DNA of 64,000 nucleotides from Lacinutrix neustonica (GTDB taxonomy: Bacteria > Bacteroidota > Bacteroidia > Flavobacteriales > Flavobacteriaceae): NCBI RefSeq assembly GCF_026625145.1, contig NZ_CP113088.1, positions 372,001 through 436,000 of the forward strand. The letters run 5' to 3'. Below, piece by piece: positions 19,331 through 28,154 of this stretch (its first letter is position 1; the number at the start of each line of letters is the position of its first letter). The notes under the pieces were generated by a model. That model did no database searches, had not been told where the DNA came from, and worked only from the letters and a program-made list of their open reading frames with translations. The position numbers were made by a program, and so were the translations under genes.

Positions 19331-20022
19331 TTATTCGTCTTTAATAAGTCGTACAGTAAAAGTAGCTTTTACACCTGTATTTAAATTCCATTGACTCCTT
19401 AATAACACATCACCTTTGTCATCTAAAACTATTATTTCGGCTGTATTTGGCCCGCTGCTACCTTCGTTTAAGGCTTCAATATCTACTACGTTGTCACCTT
19501 CTATTAGCGTTAGAAAAAAGCCTTTAGTATGAGACTCTAACAATTCTCTGCTCACCATAACATCATCATTCACATACACCCTAACAAGGTCACCATCTGC
19601 AGCGCTATGGTCACGATACATCACATTTATACGCTTGGCTTTAGTAAGATACACCCCTAGATATTGTGTGGTGGAACTACCATTGTTTTTACGCTCCCGC
19701 TCCGTTTTTAGTTTAAGTGCATTATTTAATTGCTTCGGTAAAGTTCTGCCGGATTTCGAAATTCATTGTCTTTGGTTATTGAAAACGCTTTTCTTTCGGC
19801 AACAGGAAGTGTTTCTGTTTTTGGTAAGGTCACCTCCTTTTTAGAGGTCTCATCCGGCGAGGCATTCTTTTGCTCCGCAGGCTGTACAATGAGTTCATTG
19901 TCTGCCTTTGGATCTTCCACTTTTTCAGCAGGAATGGCTAGAGACTTATTTTTACTATCTATTTGAGCACTCACAGAAAGTGTGCTTAAGAAAGTGAGTA
20001 TGAAAAACAATTTTAATTTCAT
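19331..20022 (-). CDS. Secreted hypothetical protein, frame broken once
   Basis: Restored length is about 230 residues. A signal peptide is clear when starting at the ATG at 20022: MKLKLFFILTFLSTLSVSAQ. The upstream in-frame ATG at 20058 would add 12 residues before it and is less likely. A Pro/Glu/Lys-rich linker (about 25-85) is followed by a folded C-terminal part with YLGVYLTKAKRINVMYRDHS, which recalls secreted beta-sandwich proteins of Bacteroidota. The frame breaks at 19734-19738. The coding strand reads TAC-CGAAGC, and CCGG restores ELYRKQLNNALKLK. Function unknown. Confidence 0.65.
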
Positions 20023-20245
20023 CTGTTGTAATGCAAAGGTTCTTCGAAAATAAACCAAAAACCATACCTAAATGCTAAAATTTTATTAATGTCTTAAAAT
20101 TTAATGGGTTTTTAATGAAATCACACCCTCCTACTGGACTTTTAAAGGACTACTCTCCTTCTTAAAATGTTAAAATTTGTTAAAAATGTATTATGTATTA
20201 CATAGTACTGTAACAAATTTGAAATTGCATCGTCTATAGAGTATA

Positions 20246-20281
20246 AATCAATAATTATCAATCAATTAAAATCAAAATATT
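20246..20281 (+). promoter_or_regulatory. Leader of the first micro-ORF
   Basis: An AT-rich leader with ATCAATAATTATCAATCAATT, the same ATCA/TCAA-rich composition as the leaders of the next two micro-ORFs. The promoter probably lies around 20165-20230, where repeated TTAAAAxTGTTAAA and a TATGTATTACATA palindrome occur. No exact TAnnTTTG box was found. Confidence 0.35.
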
Positions 20282-20368
20282 ATGAGAACTTTAGACAACA
20301 ACCAACTATCAGGAAGATTACAAGGCACAAAAAGTAATACGTGGAATTCAAAACGACGTCATAGATAA
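20282..20368 (+). CDS. 28-aa micro-protein, copy 1
   Basis: ATG at 20282, TAA at 20366-20368. The peptide starts MRTLDNNQLSGRLQGTKSN, continues with a TWN core and ends KRRHR. It is strongly basic at the C-terminus. Copy 2 lies 45 bases downstream and matches it at 24 of 28 positions. Most nucleotide differences fall at third positions or give conservative changes, which indicates selection on the peptide and not just a DNA repeat. No signal peptide or membrane segment. I do not recognise the family. It could be a small secreted or regulatory peptide, or a leader peptide. Confidence 0.6.
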   Translation: MRTLDNNQLSGRLQGTKSNTWNSKRRHR

Positions 20369-20376
20369 TACCTAAA

Positions 20377-20400
20377 ATCATCAATCAATCAATCAATCAA
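20377..20400 (+). repeat. TCAA tetranucleotide repeat in the leader of micro-ORF 2
   Basis: Five perfect tandem TCAA units at 20381-20400, followed by an A-rich stretch and the ATG at 20414. The leader of micro-ORF 3 has three units at 20522-20533. The position just before each start suggests a translation-enhancing leader, or slippage-prone spacing control. Confidence 0.75.
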
Positions 20401-20413
20401 AAAACACAATATC

Positions 20414-20500
20414 ATGAGAACTTTAAATAACAATCAATTATCAGGAAGATTAGAAGGTACAAAAAGTTATACGTGGAACTTAAAAAGACGTCACAGATAA
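20414..20500 (+). CDS. 28-aa micro-protein, copy 2
   Basis: ATG at 20414, TAA at 20498-20500. The peptide starts MRTLNNNQLSGRLEGTKSY, then TWN, ending KRRHR. Same length as copy 1, with differences D5N, Q14E, N19Y and S23L. Its leader has five TCAA repeats. The tandem paralogy supports both as real genes. Function unknown. Confidence 0.6.
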   Translation: MRTLNNNQLSGRLEGTKSYTWNLKRRHR

Positions 20501-20547
20501 TCACTCCCAAACGATTATACATCAATCAATCAAAAAACATAAAAATC

Positions 20548-20682
20548 ATGAAAGCAATCATTAATACCTTAAGAAAATCGCGAAGAATTACTAATCACCA
20601 TTTTTTTATAAATAAAAATGTCTTTAAATTTAGTAACACTAAAGATGGCCTATGGCGCGGCGTAACCCGCTATACACATTAA
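20548..20682 (+). CDS. 44-aa basic micro-protein
   Basis: ATG at 20548, TAA at 20680-20682. The peptide begins MKAIINTLRKSRRITNHHFF and ends GLWRGVTRYTH. It is basic and has no membrane segment. It follows the two 28-aa paralogues, has a TCAA-repeat leader like theirs and is the last gene before the terminator at 20704, so the three probably form one transcript. It is not clearly homologous to the other two apart from its size, charge and RR motif. The larger open frame beginning at 20473 overlaps copy 2 and lacks support upstream of this ATG. Confidence 0.5.
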   Translation: MKAIINTLRKSRRITNHHFFINKNVFKFSNTKDGLWRGVTRYTH

Positions 20683-20703
20683 TTTTGCTAGATCGATTTT
20701 ATT

Positions 20704-20739
20704 AAAAAAGCCTGTAATTATATAATTACAGGCTTTTTT
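20704..20739. terminator. Terminator of the micro-ORF operon
   Basis: AAAAAAGCCTGTAATTA pairs perfectly with TAATTACAGGCTTTTTT (17 bp, minimal loop). It lies between the third micro-ORF and the convergent hsp20 and can stop both transcripts. Confidence 0.93.
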
Positions 20740-20758
20740 GATGCTGCTCATCTTAAGG

Positions 20759-21239
20759 TTATGATATGCTTATAGATTTTGGGGGTTTCTTTTTCGCTTC
20801 CTCCCGTTTAGGAAGACTCAGTGATAATATGCCATCGTTATAAGTGGCACTAATTTTTTCATATTCTACTGTTTCAGGAAGTGTGAATGTCCTTTTAAAT
20901 GAAGAATATCCAAATTCTCTTCGCGTGAAATTAGAATCGTTGTCATCATTATTTTCCGTTCTAATTTCAGCAGATACCGTTAACATTTTGTTATCTAAAT
21001 TAATATCAAAATCGGATTTCTTTAAACCAGGCACGGCCATTTCAACAATAAACGCATCACTGCTATCTTTAATGTTTACTGCAGGAAGCGTAATCCCAGT
21101 ATTAAAGTTTGACACAAATTCATTTCCAAAATTACTTGAAAGTAAATCGTCCATCCAAGTGGATAAATTTGAAATTGTACTTAATTTAGAATCTACTGGA
21201 GCTATCTACTCCACGTTTTGTTGGAATTAAATTACTCAT
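20759..21239 (-). CDS. Small heat-shock protein Hsp20, frame broken near the start
   Basis: Restored length is about 160 residues. An alpha-crystallin domain spans about residues 55-145, with the hallmark motifs VEMAVPGLKKSDFDINL, the GYSSFKRTFTLPE block and the A-x-Y-x-D-G-I-L motif as ATYNDGILSLSLPKRE. It is an ATP-independent holdase for unfolding proteins. The start is the ATG at 21239 (MSNLIPTKRGVDSS). The frame breaks near 21196-21199, where the coding strand reads AGCTCCAGTAGAT. Two lost bases at a CCGG would restore SSGVDSKLSTISNLSTWMDD, and one extra A would also fit. Confidence 0.82.
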
Positions 21240-21350
21240 AATTAATAATTTTAAATTAAACATTTTATCTACTCGTATAACAGCAAATAAAATACCAATT
21301 TAAAAAAACTGAAAAATTTTCATAAAAGATGACATTTTTTCATAAAACTA

Positions 21351-23357
21351 CTAATAATCAAGTAGTTTTAGTAATTCTCCTTCAAACCTATCACGAGATA
21401 AATACTGATCTTCCAATTGATTAATAAATGGAATTGGTGTTTCCATACTGGCCACACGTTTTACAGGGGCATCTAAAAATTCGAAACAATTTTCCATAAG
21501 TAATGCTGAAATATCACTAGCGATACCACCAAATAAGGAATCTTCTTGAAGAATAATCACTTTCCCCGTCTTTTTAGCAGAGGCAAATATGGTTTCTGTA
21601 TCTAACGGCTGTAACGATCTCAAATCAATCATGTCTGCAGAGATGTTTGGATGTTTATCTAAAGCATTTAGTGCCCAATGTACGGCAGCACCAAAAGCGA
21701 TAACGGTAATCGCTTCTCCTTCTCTAAGCCTGGCTGCTTTTCCAAACGGAATAGTGAAATAATCGGTAGGAACCTCTTGACGAATACTCCTATATAACGC
21801 TTTATGCTCAAAAAACAATACAGGGTTTGGATCGTTGATGGCTGTTGCCAAAAGTCCTTTCGCGTCTTTAGGAAATGCAGGATATATGACTTTTAAACCT
21901 GGCGTTTTTGTAAACCACGCTTCATTTGTTTGTGAGTGAAAAGGACCAGCTGCAACGCCTGCTCCACAAGGCATACGCAAAACAATGTCTGCATTTTGAT
22001 TCCAGCGGTAATGTGCCTTCGCTAAATAATTCACCACAGGATTAAAACCTGAGGTTATAAAATCGCCAAACTGCAATTCAACAACACTCTTAATACCTGC
22101 AATACTCAACCCCATGGCGGCTTCAATAATTGCCGATTCACATATGGGTGTATTACGTACGCGATCTTTGCCAAACTGCTCTACAAAACCATCGGTTATT
22201 TTAAATACACCACCATATTCTGCAACGTCTTGTCCCATAATTACCAGATCATCGTGCTGCTCCATAGATTGTTTTAAACCTTCAGATATCGCGTCTATTA
22301 AACGCAGTTCTTTTGTTTTGTTATTTTCAGCAAACTCTTGATATTCAAATTTTTGAAATACATCATTTAATTCATCACTTTCAGAAGCTATAATAAGGGA
22401 TTCCGCGTTAGTCGCGACCAAATCGGTGTCAATTTCTGCTTTATATTGTGCTTTAAAAATAGCGTCTTGCTTTTCTGAAAGTATTTCGTTGGCTATCAAA
22501 TAAGAACGAAAATTATCTATAGGATCTTTAGCGGCCCAAGTATCCATGAGTTCTTGAGGCACATATTTTGTTCCACTCGCTTCTTCATGACCACGCATTC
22601 TAAACGTTTTAAACTCTATTAAAACGGGCCGTGGATTGCTGCGCATACTAGCGGTTATCTCTGAAATCTTAGAATACACTTCGATGACATTGTTACCGTC
22701 AATAATATGCGATTCCATCCCGTAACCTAAAGCACGATCTGCTAAATCCTTACACCTGTATTGTTCATGTGTTGGTGTTGATAACCCGTAGCCGTTATTT
22801 TCAATACAGAATAAGACTGGTAATTCCCAAACGGAAGCCACATTTAATGCTTCGTGTATGTCCCCCTCGCTGGTACCACCTTCTCCTGTAAATACAGCAG
22901 TCACCTGCTGTTTGTTTTTTAATTTGCTCGCTAGTGCAATGCCATCTGCAACACCAAATTGTGGTCCCAAATGCGAAATCATGCCTACAATATTGTATTC
23001 TTGTGTGCCAAAATGAAAAGAACGATCACGTCCTTTAGTAAAACCATTTGCTTTCCCTTGCCATTGACTAAATAACCGATGTAATGGGATCTCACGCGTC
23101 GTAAAAACCCCTAAATTTCTATGCATGGGAAGAATGTATTCTTCAGGACGCAGTGCCATAGTGACTCCAACTGAAATCGCTTCTTGCCCAATGCCGGAAA
23201 ACCACTTACTAATCTTTCCTTGTCTTAATAAAATAAGCATCTTCTCCTCAATTAACCGAGGCTTTAGCATATTCTTGTACAGTGCTATTAAAATTTCGCT
23301 AGAAAGGGTATGCTTCTGATAAGTAATATTTGGTTCCATAAGTGTTTTAGACTTCAT
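21351..23357 (-). CDS. 2-oxoacid (branched-chain type) dehydrogenase E1, fused alpha and beta subunits
   Basis: A 668-residue fusion. Residues 1-335 are the E1-alpha part with the thiamine-pyrophosphate motif GEGGTSEGDIHEALNVAS...ENNGYGLSTP near 165-200 and the phosphorylation-loop-like MRGHEEASG region. Residues 345-668 are the E1-beta part (LRLIDAISEGLKQSMEQ, MGQDVAEYGGVFKIT, VIILQEDSLFGG). The complex decarboxylates branched-chain or related 2-oxoacids to acyl-CoA, feeding iso-fatty acids or catabolism. E2/E3 genes are not nearby. The start is either the ATG at 23357 or the one six codons later. A strong minus-strand promoter lies at 23371-23399. The frame is intact. Confidence 0.88.
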   Translation of the reverse strand: MKSKTLMEPNITYQKHTLSSEILIALYKNMLKPRLIEEKMLILLRQGKISKWFSGIGQEAISVGVTMALRPEEYILPMHRNLGVFTTREIPLHRLFSQWQGKANGFTKGRDRSFHFGTQEYNIVGMISHLGPQFGVADGIALASKLKNKQQVTAVFTGEGGTSEGDIHEALNVASVWELPVLFCIENNGYGLSTPTHEQYRCKDLADRALGYGMESHIIDGNNVIEVYSKISEITASMRSNPRPVLIEFKTFRMRGHEEASGTKYVPQELMDTWAAKDPIDNFRSYLIANEILSEKQDAIFKAQYKAEIDTDLVATNAESLIIASESDELNDVFQKFEYQEFAENNKTKELRLIDAISEGLKQSMEQHDDLVIMGQDVAEYGGVFKITDGFVEQFGKDRVRNTPICESAIIEAAMGLSIAGIKSVVELQFGDFITSGFNPVVNYLAKAHYRWNQNADIVLRMPCGAGVAAGPFHSQTNEAWFTKTPGLKVIYPAFPKDAKGLLATAINDPNPVLFFEHKALYRSIRQEVPTDYFTIPFGKAARLREGEAITVIAFGAAVHWALNALDKHPNISADMIDLRSLQPLDTETIFASAKKTGKVIILQEDSLFGGIASDISALLMENCFEFLDAPVKRVASMETPIPFINQLEDQYLSRDRFEGELLKLLDY

Positions 23358-23370
23358 AAAAAAAGTTTGT

Positions 23371-23399
23371 CAAATATAAGATTATTGCCGAAAAATCAA
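23371..23399 (-). promoter_or_regulatory. Promoter of the E1 gene
   Basis: Minus strand: TTG at 23399-23397, then 18 bases, then TATATTTG at 23378-23371. The spacing and sequence match the Bacteroidota -33/-7 consensus very well, with the start codon 14 bases after the -7 box. Confidence 0.7.
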
Positions 23400-23446
23400 T
23401 TATTAACAATAAGAATTATCAATTATATAATTTGCTCGTTTTTCGC

Positions 23447-23454
23447 TACATTTG
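23447..23454 (+). promoter_or_regulatory. -7 box of the oxygenase gene
   Basis: TACATTTG, an exact TAnnTTTG match, 29 bases before the ATG at 23484. It is divergent from the E1 promoter in the same 126-base gap. Confidence 0.55.
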
Positions 23455-23483
23455 TAATAGAAGACTATTAAAATATTATTATA

Positions 23484-24431
23484 ATGACAAGTATCCCGAG
23501 TGTTAATTTAAAAGACTTTCTATCTGATGATCCAGTAAGAAAGCAAAAATTTATAGATGAAATTGGTCAAGCCTATCAAGACATAGGATTTGTGGCCTTA
23601 AAAGGACACTTTTTAGATGAAGCACTAGTGGATAGATTATATAGTGAAATAAAAAACTTTTTCTCCCTTCCTTTAGAGGTAAAACAAAAGTATGAAATAC
23701 CTGGTATTGGCGGCCAGCGTGGTTATGTATCATTTGGAAAAGAAAGTGCCAAAGGTAAAAAAGAAGGGGATTTAAAAGAATTCGGCATTTTGGCCAGTAT
23801 GTAGACGATGATCGAGAACGTGCCAAAGAATACCCGGAAAATGTAGAAGTTAAAGAACTTCCAGCGTTTAATGAAGTAGGGAAAGAAACCTATCAGATGC
23901 TTGAAAAAACGGCGAAATATGTACTTCGTGCTTTAGCCTTGCATTTGGATTTGGAAGAAACCTATTTTGATGATTACATACATAATGGAAACTCTATTTT
24001 AAGACCTATACATTATCCGCCAATTTCAGAAGAACCTAAAGCTGCCGAACGCGCAGCTGCACATGGTGATATTAATTTAATAACCTTACTAATGGGCGCT
24101 CAAGGTCGTGGTTTGCAGGTGCAAAACCATAAAGGAGAGTGGATTGATGCTATTGCAGAGCCGAGACGAGCTCATGATAAATGTTGGTGATATGTTATCA
24201 CGACATACGAACAATAAATTAAAATCAACGATTCACCGAGTGATTAATCCACCAAGAGAACTTTGGGGAACCAGCCGCTACTCTATTCCTTTCTTTATGC
24301 ATCCTATTAGTGAAATGAAATTAGATGTATTAGAGAGTTGTATCGATAAAGAACACCCAAAACAATTTGAAGACATCACCGCTGGCGAGTTTCTAGAGGA
24401 GCGTTTGATTGAATTGGGTTTAAAAAAGTAA
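23484..24431 (+). CDS. Isopenicillin-N-synthase-like 2OG/Fe(II) oxygenase, frame broken twice
   Basis: Restored length is about 315 residues. The N-terminal DIOX_N-type domain (IPSVNLKDFLSDDP, IGQAYQDIGFVALKGH) is followed by the jelly-roll core. The iron ligands are visible as AHGDIN (HxD) and, after repair, STIHRV, with RYS for the 2-oxoglutarate carboxylate. Members hydroxylate or desaturate small molecules, and the substrate here is unknown. Breaks: at 23782-23785, GAA-TTCGGCAT lost one base (TGG would restore the family motif KEFWHFGQYV); at 24161-24165, CCGG reads CCGAG (restores AEPDELMINVGDML). Confidence 0.8.
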
Positions 24432-24511
24432 ACAGTACACAGGTTACATTAGGTGATTTTTTCAAACGCATACACTGTAGACTGAATACTATCAATTGCA
24501 TACTAAAGACA

Positions 24512-24838
24512 ATGGATTTAAAAGATCAGCTAAAAAATCTCTTTCCGGAGCACCAAGAAAAGGAAGTTGAGCCAAGTAAAGAAACAGCTTCTTTGTGGTT
24601 ACAAGACGACCCGATTATTTGTAAATATGAAAAACGTAAAGGTAAACCCATTACTATTTTGGAAGGCTATACAGGTGCTACCGAGGATTTTAAAGCACTT
24701 GCAAAAGAGTTAAAACAAAAATTGAGTGTCGGGGGAAGTTTTAAAGAGGATAAAATAATCATTCAAGGGGATTATCGTGACAAAATCATGGAAATCTTAA
24801 AAGAAAAAGGATTTAATGTAAAACGCGTTGGAGGCTAA
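24512..24838 (+). CDS. YciH/SUI1-family translation initiation factor homologue
   Basis: A 108-residue SUI1/eIF1-domain protein. The core reads CKYEKRKGKPITILEGYTGA...LAKELKQKLSVGGSFKEDKI and ends with the beta-strand KGFNVKRVGG, typical of YciH. Bacterial members bind the small ribosomal subunit and are linked to initiation fidelity or stress. The gene is followed after two bases by the DUF1835 gene, suggesting an operon of four genes (24512-27497). The frame is intact. Confidence 0.87.
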   Translation: MDLKDQLKNLFPEHQEKEVEPSKETASLWLQDDPIICKYEKRKGKPITILEGYTGATEDFKALAKELKQKLSVGGSFKEDKIIIQGDYRDKIMEILKEKGFNVKRVGG

Positions 24839-24840
24839 TC

Positions 24841-25783
24841 ATGTCAAAAACAACACTTCATATCGTTAATGATTCAAGTATAACAGACGATCTCACAAAA
24901 TTTAAATTTGAAGGAGATATTTTAACTTGGCATGAAATGCTGTGTGAAGGCCCTACTTTAAAAGAAATCAATACACCAGCGTTTTTTAAATTAAGAAAAA
25001 AGTTTCTTGAGCGTGTTTATAATGTTGAATATGATGTGGAAAAAATTAAAAATGAGTTTGATAAACTAAAGGACACCTCAAAATATTCTGAGATTGTTTT
25101 ATGGTTTGAATACAATTTATTTTGCCACATTAATTTAATTGCTGCCATTTGTTTGATTAAACAAAAAAACATTAAACTGCCATTATTCTTGGTTTGCAGT
25201 GGTCGGGTTGAAGGAGAAAAAGAATTAAAAAGTCTCGGCAAGATTAACAGAAAAACAATTATTTACTCATTATGAAAATAAGATTAAGCTTAACGTAGAC
25301 GATATTGCTACCGCTCAAAAGGCATGGCGCATTTATTGTGAAGAGGACCATAACCTATTCACAGAGTTAATTATTAGACCTTCAAGTTTTAAATACTTAA
25401 GTAATTGCCTGAAAGCACATATGAGACGCTTTCCCGATACACGTAGCGGTTTAAACACATTGGAGTATAATACCTTGATGCTTATTAAAAAACACCAAGT
25501 TAAATCACGGCATCAATTGCTTGGATATTGTTTGCATTATCAAGGATATTATGGCTTTGTCGAGCTTCAACTAGAACGCATGATTAATGATTTATCCTTG
25601 TTTTATGATCAAACTGAAGATGCCTTAGTACTCAATAGAAATGGTCATTTGGCTATAGAACATCAGAAAAATTTCATTAAAGCATTAGCGTTTGATTTTC
25701 AATTTGGAGGGGTTAATAAAACAGATTTTCAGTATAATAAAAAAGAAAATAAACTTATAAAAACAATAGTAAATGCCCATTAA
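24841..25783 (+). CDS. DUF1835 domain protein, frame broken once
   Basis: Restored length is about 314 residues. The N-terminal DUF1835 domain shows TLHIVNDSSITDDL, then the TWHEMLCEGPTL block near residue 30. The C-terminal DUF3658-like part contains LKAHMRRFPDTRSGLNTLE, a strongly conserved block in flavobacterial homologues. Function unknown. The frame breaks at 25234-25238 (AGT-CTCGGCAAGA). Two missing bases at a CCGGG or CTGG site restore KSL-x-ARLTEKQLFTHYE. The stop overlaps the next gene's start by 11 bases, so translation is probably coupled. Confidence 0.72.
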
Positions 25784-26640
25784 AGCATCAGAACTCATAC
25801 TAAATCCAGATGGTAGTGTTTATCATTTAAATTTACGTCCGAACATATTGCAACGACTATCATTACGGTTGGTGATCCAGATAGGGTAGCTAGTGTCACT
25901 AAGCACTTTGACTCTGTTGAGTTTCAAACACAAAAACGTGAGTTTCATACGCAAACTGGTGTATACAAAGGAAAAAGAATAACCGTCCTTTCTACAGGAA
26001 TTGGTACCGATAATATTGATATTGTTTTTAATGAATTGGATGCTCTCGTTAATATTAATTTGGAAACCAGAGAAATCAACAAAACGCTAAAAAGCCTTGA
26101 TATTATTCGTATTGGGACTTCGGATCCATTCAAAAGGCTATTCCTATAGATGCTTTTTTAATTAGTGAATATGCCTCGGGTTTTGACAGTTTATTACATT
26201 TCTATGATAGCGAAGCCTTTCAGTATAAAGATATTTCAAATGCCCTGATGCATCATACCAATTGGTTTGAGGCTAAATCTAGTCCGTATGTGGTAAAAGG
26301 TGATGCGCAACTCATGGAAAAACTAGCTTCTAATAAAACGCATAAAGGTTTTACTGCGACTAACGTTGGCTTTTACGGGCCGCAAGGACGTGTATTACGT
26401 TTAGCGCTTCAGGACAAGGATTTAAACGACAAATTGGCAAGCTTCAATTTTGAAGGTAAAAGCATTACCAATTTGGAAATGGAAACAGCTGGTATATATG
26501 GCCTTTCGAAACTTTTAGGACATCGTGCATTATCAATGAATGCCATCATTGCGAATCGTGCCACAGGAGAGTTCAGTAAAAACCCAACAGAAACAGTCAA
26601 TAGATTGATTGAATATACATTAAATAAAATAGTTGAATAA
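25773..26640 (+). CDS. Nucleoside phosphorylase (uridine phosphorylase-like), frame broken twice
   Basis: Restored length is 289 residues, PNP/UDP family. VGDPDRVASVTKHF near residue 35 is the phosphate-binding segment. GIGTDNIDIV follows near 75, RIGTSGSIQK near 115, and NLEMETAGIYGLSKLLGH near 235 holds the conserved Glu-Met-Glu nucleoside-binding motif. The reaction is phosphorolysis of a (probably pyrimidine) nucleoside. Breaks: 25839-25843, CCGGAA read as CCGAA (restores RPEHIATTIITVGDP); 26120-26123, TCCGGA read as TCGGA (restores GTSGSIQKAIP). The gene overlaps the DUF1835 gene by 11 bases. Confidence 0.82.
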
Positions 26641-26643
26641 TTG

Positions 26644-27497
26644 ATGAAGACGATTAATATTGGAGGTGTGCCCGAACATTTTAATCGGCTTGGTACTTAG
26701 GACTTAAAAACGGTGAGTATAAAGCAGCAGACATAAATTTTCGGTGGAAAGACTACTTTGGTGGTACGGGTGCCATGTGCAAAGGCTTGCGTAACGGTGA
26801 CATAGACATGGCCGTTATTTTAACTGAAGGTATTATTAAAGATATAATAGAAGGAAATAAAAGTAAAATTGTCCAGGTATTTGTAGAATCGCCACTTATA
26901 TGGGGGATTCATGTTGCTAGTGATTCACCATATCAAACCATCAAAGACCTCAAAGGAACAAAAGCAGCCATTAGTCGTTATGGCTCGGGATCTCATTTAA
27001 TGGCCTATATAAATGCTAAAAAAAATAATTGGAATCTAGAAAAAGACCTTGACTTTGAAGTCATAAAAAATTTAGAGGGTGCTGTAGAAGGATTAACTAA
27101 GGGAAGCGCCGACTATTTCCTGTGGGAAAAATTTACAACAAAACCTTTGGTTGATAACGGCACGTTTAGGCGTGTTGGCAATTGTCCTAGCCCTTGGCCT
27201 TGTTTTGTTATTGCGGTTCGTGAGGATTTTTTGAAATCTAATAAAGCGGCTGTTAAGACTATTTTAGAGATTGTAAACAATACGACATCCGAATTTAAAG
27301 ACATCCCGAGTATCGATAAAATGATTGCTAATCGTTATGAGCAAGAATTGGAAGACGTGCAGGAATGGTTAAGTTTAACGAATTGGTCTCAAAAGAATAT
27401 TTCTAGAGAAACTATAGAAAATGTTCAGAATCAACTACTTGCACTAAATATAATTCGTGAAAAATGGGACTATGAGGATTTGGTTGAAAAACTTTAG
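26644..27497 (+). CDS. Periplasmic-binding-fold protein (NMT1/SsuA-like) without signal peptide, frame broken once
   Basis: Restored length is 284 residues. It has the two-lobed solute-binding fold with GGTGAMCKGLRNGDIDMAVIL and SRYGSGSHLMAY, as in NMT1/THI5/SsuA-type proteins. The start MKTINIGGVPEHFN enters the first beta-strand directly, with no signal peptide or lipobox, and no permease or ATPase genes are nearby, so it is probably cytoplasmic. The frame breaks at 26685-26688 (AAT-CGGCTTGG). One base restores N-x-AWYLGLKNGEY. It follows the nucleoside phosphorylase by 3 bases. Homologous pairs are common in flavobacteria to my knowledge. Function unknown. Confidence 0.75.
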
Positions 27498-27554
27498 CCT
27501 TTTCCACGCAACCACTACGCTATTCGTTCATCTAAAGAATAAATAGCACTGCAT

Positions 27555-28153
27555 ATGAAAGCTTTCAAACTTTTTAGTTTTTTTATTGTTATTACTGTAT
27601 GTTTTACAAATACCCAATGTGAGGATGATGAACTCTTCCCTACTCAAATTGATATAATTAACAATACTGTTGTTCAAATTGAAAATAATGAAACTACTTT
27701 TAACATAAACGAAAGTATTATCATAGAAACCAATATTTTGGATGAGCAGATGACCTCTACCGGACAAAATATTCTATTAACAGATTATGATTATGCTGAG
27801 GCTGGACAGTCAGGATATCAACATACGCTTACACTTTACAAACTAACATCGTTTGGTACTATTGCTGTAATTCCGCTAACCTCAGAGAACATTACTACTA
27901 TTGAAGGTGAAACACTAGTTGAAAATCAAACTATAACTGCTCGTAGTATCTTTGATGGAGCCTCTTACAAAAATAAATTCAGTATCACTTTACCGAATCC
28001 GGAATATTTTACTTAGCTGGAAGTAGATTTTTAATAGATAATGATGGTAAACTAAGAATAGATGGCGGTATTTACGAGAAAGCATTAATAACTATAAGTT
28101 CAACTATAGTAGATGCCAATGCAAATGGTGCTTATGCATTTACTGTAAACTAA
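27555..28153 (+). CDS. Hypothetical lipoprotein, frame broken once
   Basis: Restored length is 199 residues. An N-terminal hydrophobic segment (KLFSFFIVITVCF) is followed by TNTQ-C-EDDE. The Cys followed by acidic residues resembles the Bacteroidota lipoprotein export signal, although the lipobox is weak. The remainder looks all-beta. The frame breaks at 27993-27997. CCGGAA was read as CCGAA, and its repair joins ITLPESGIFYLAGSRFLID to an open frame ending at 28153. An intact CCGGAA lies only six bases further on. The family was not recognised. Confidence 0.6.
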
Positions 28154-28154
28154 G

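Noticed and set aside
20381..20400. CRISPR or satellite array
   Set aside because: Simple TCAA units of 4 bases without spacers; there are no cas genes in the window.
20473..20547. N-terminal extension of the 44-aa micro-ORF
   Set aside because: It overlaps the end of copy 2 in another frame and includes the TCAA leader. The ATG at 20548 after an A-rich leader fits the pattern of the other two ORFs.
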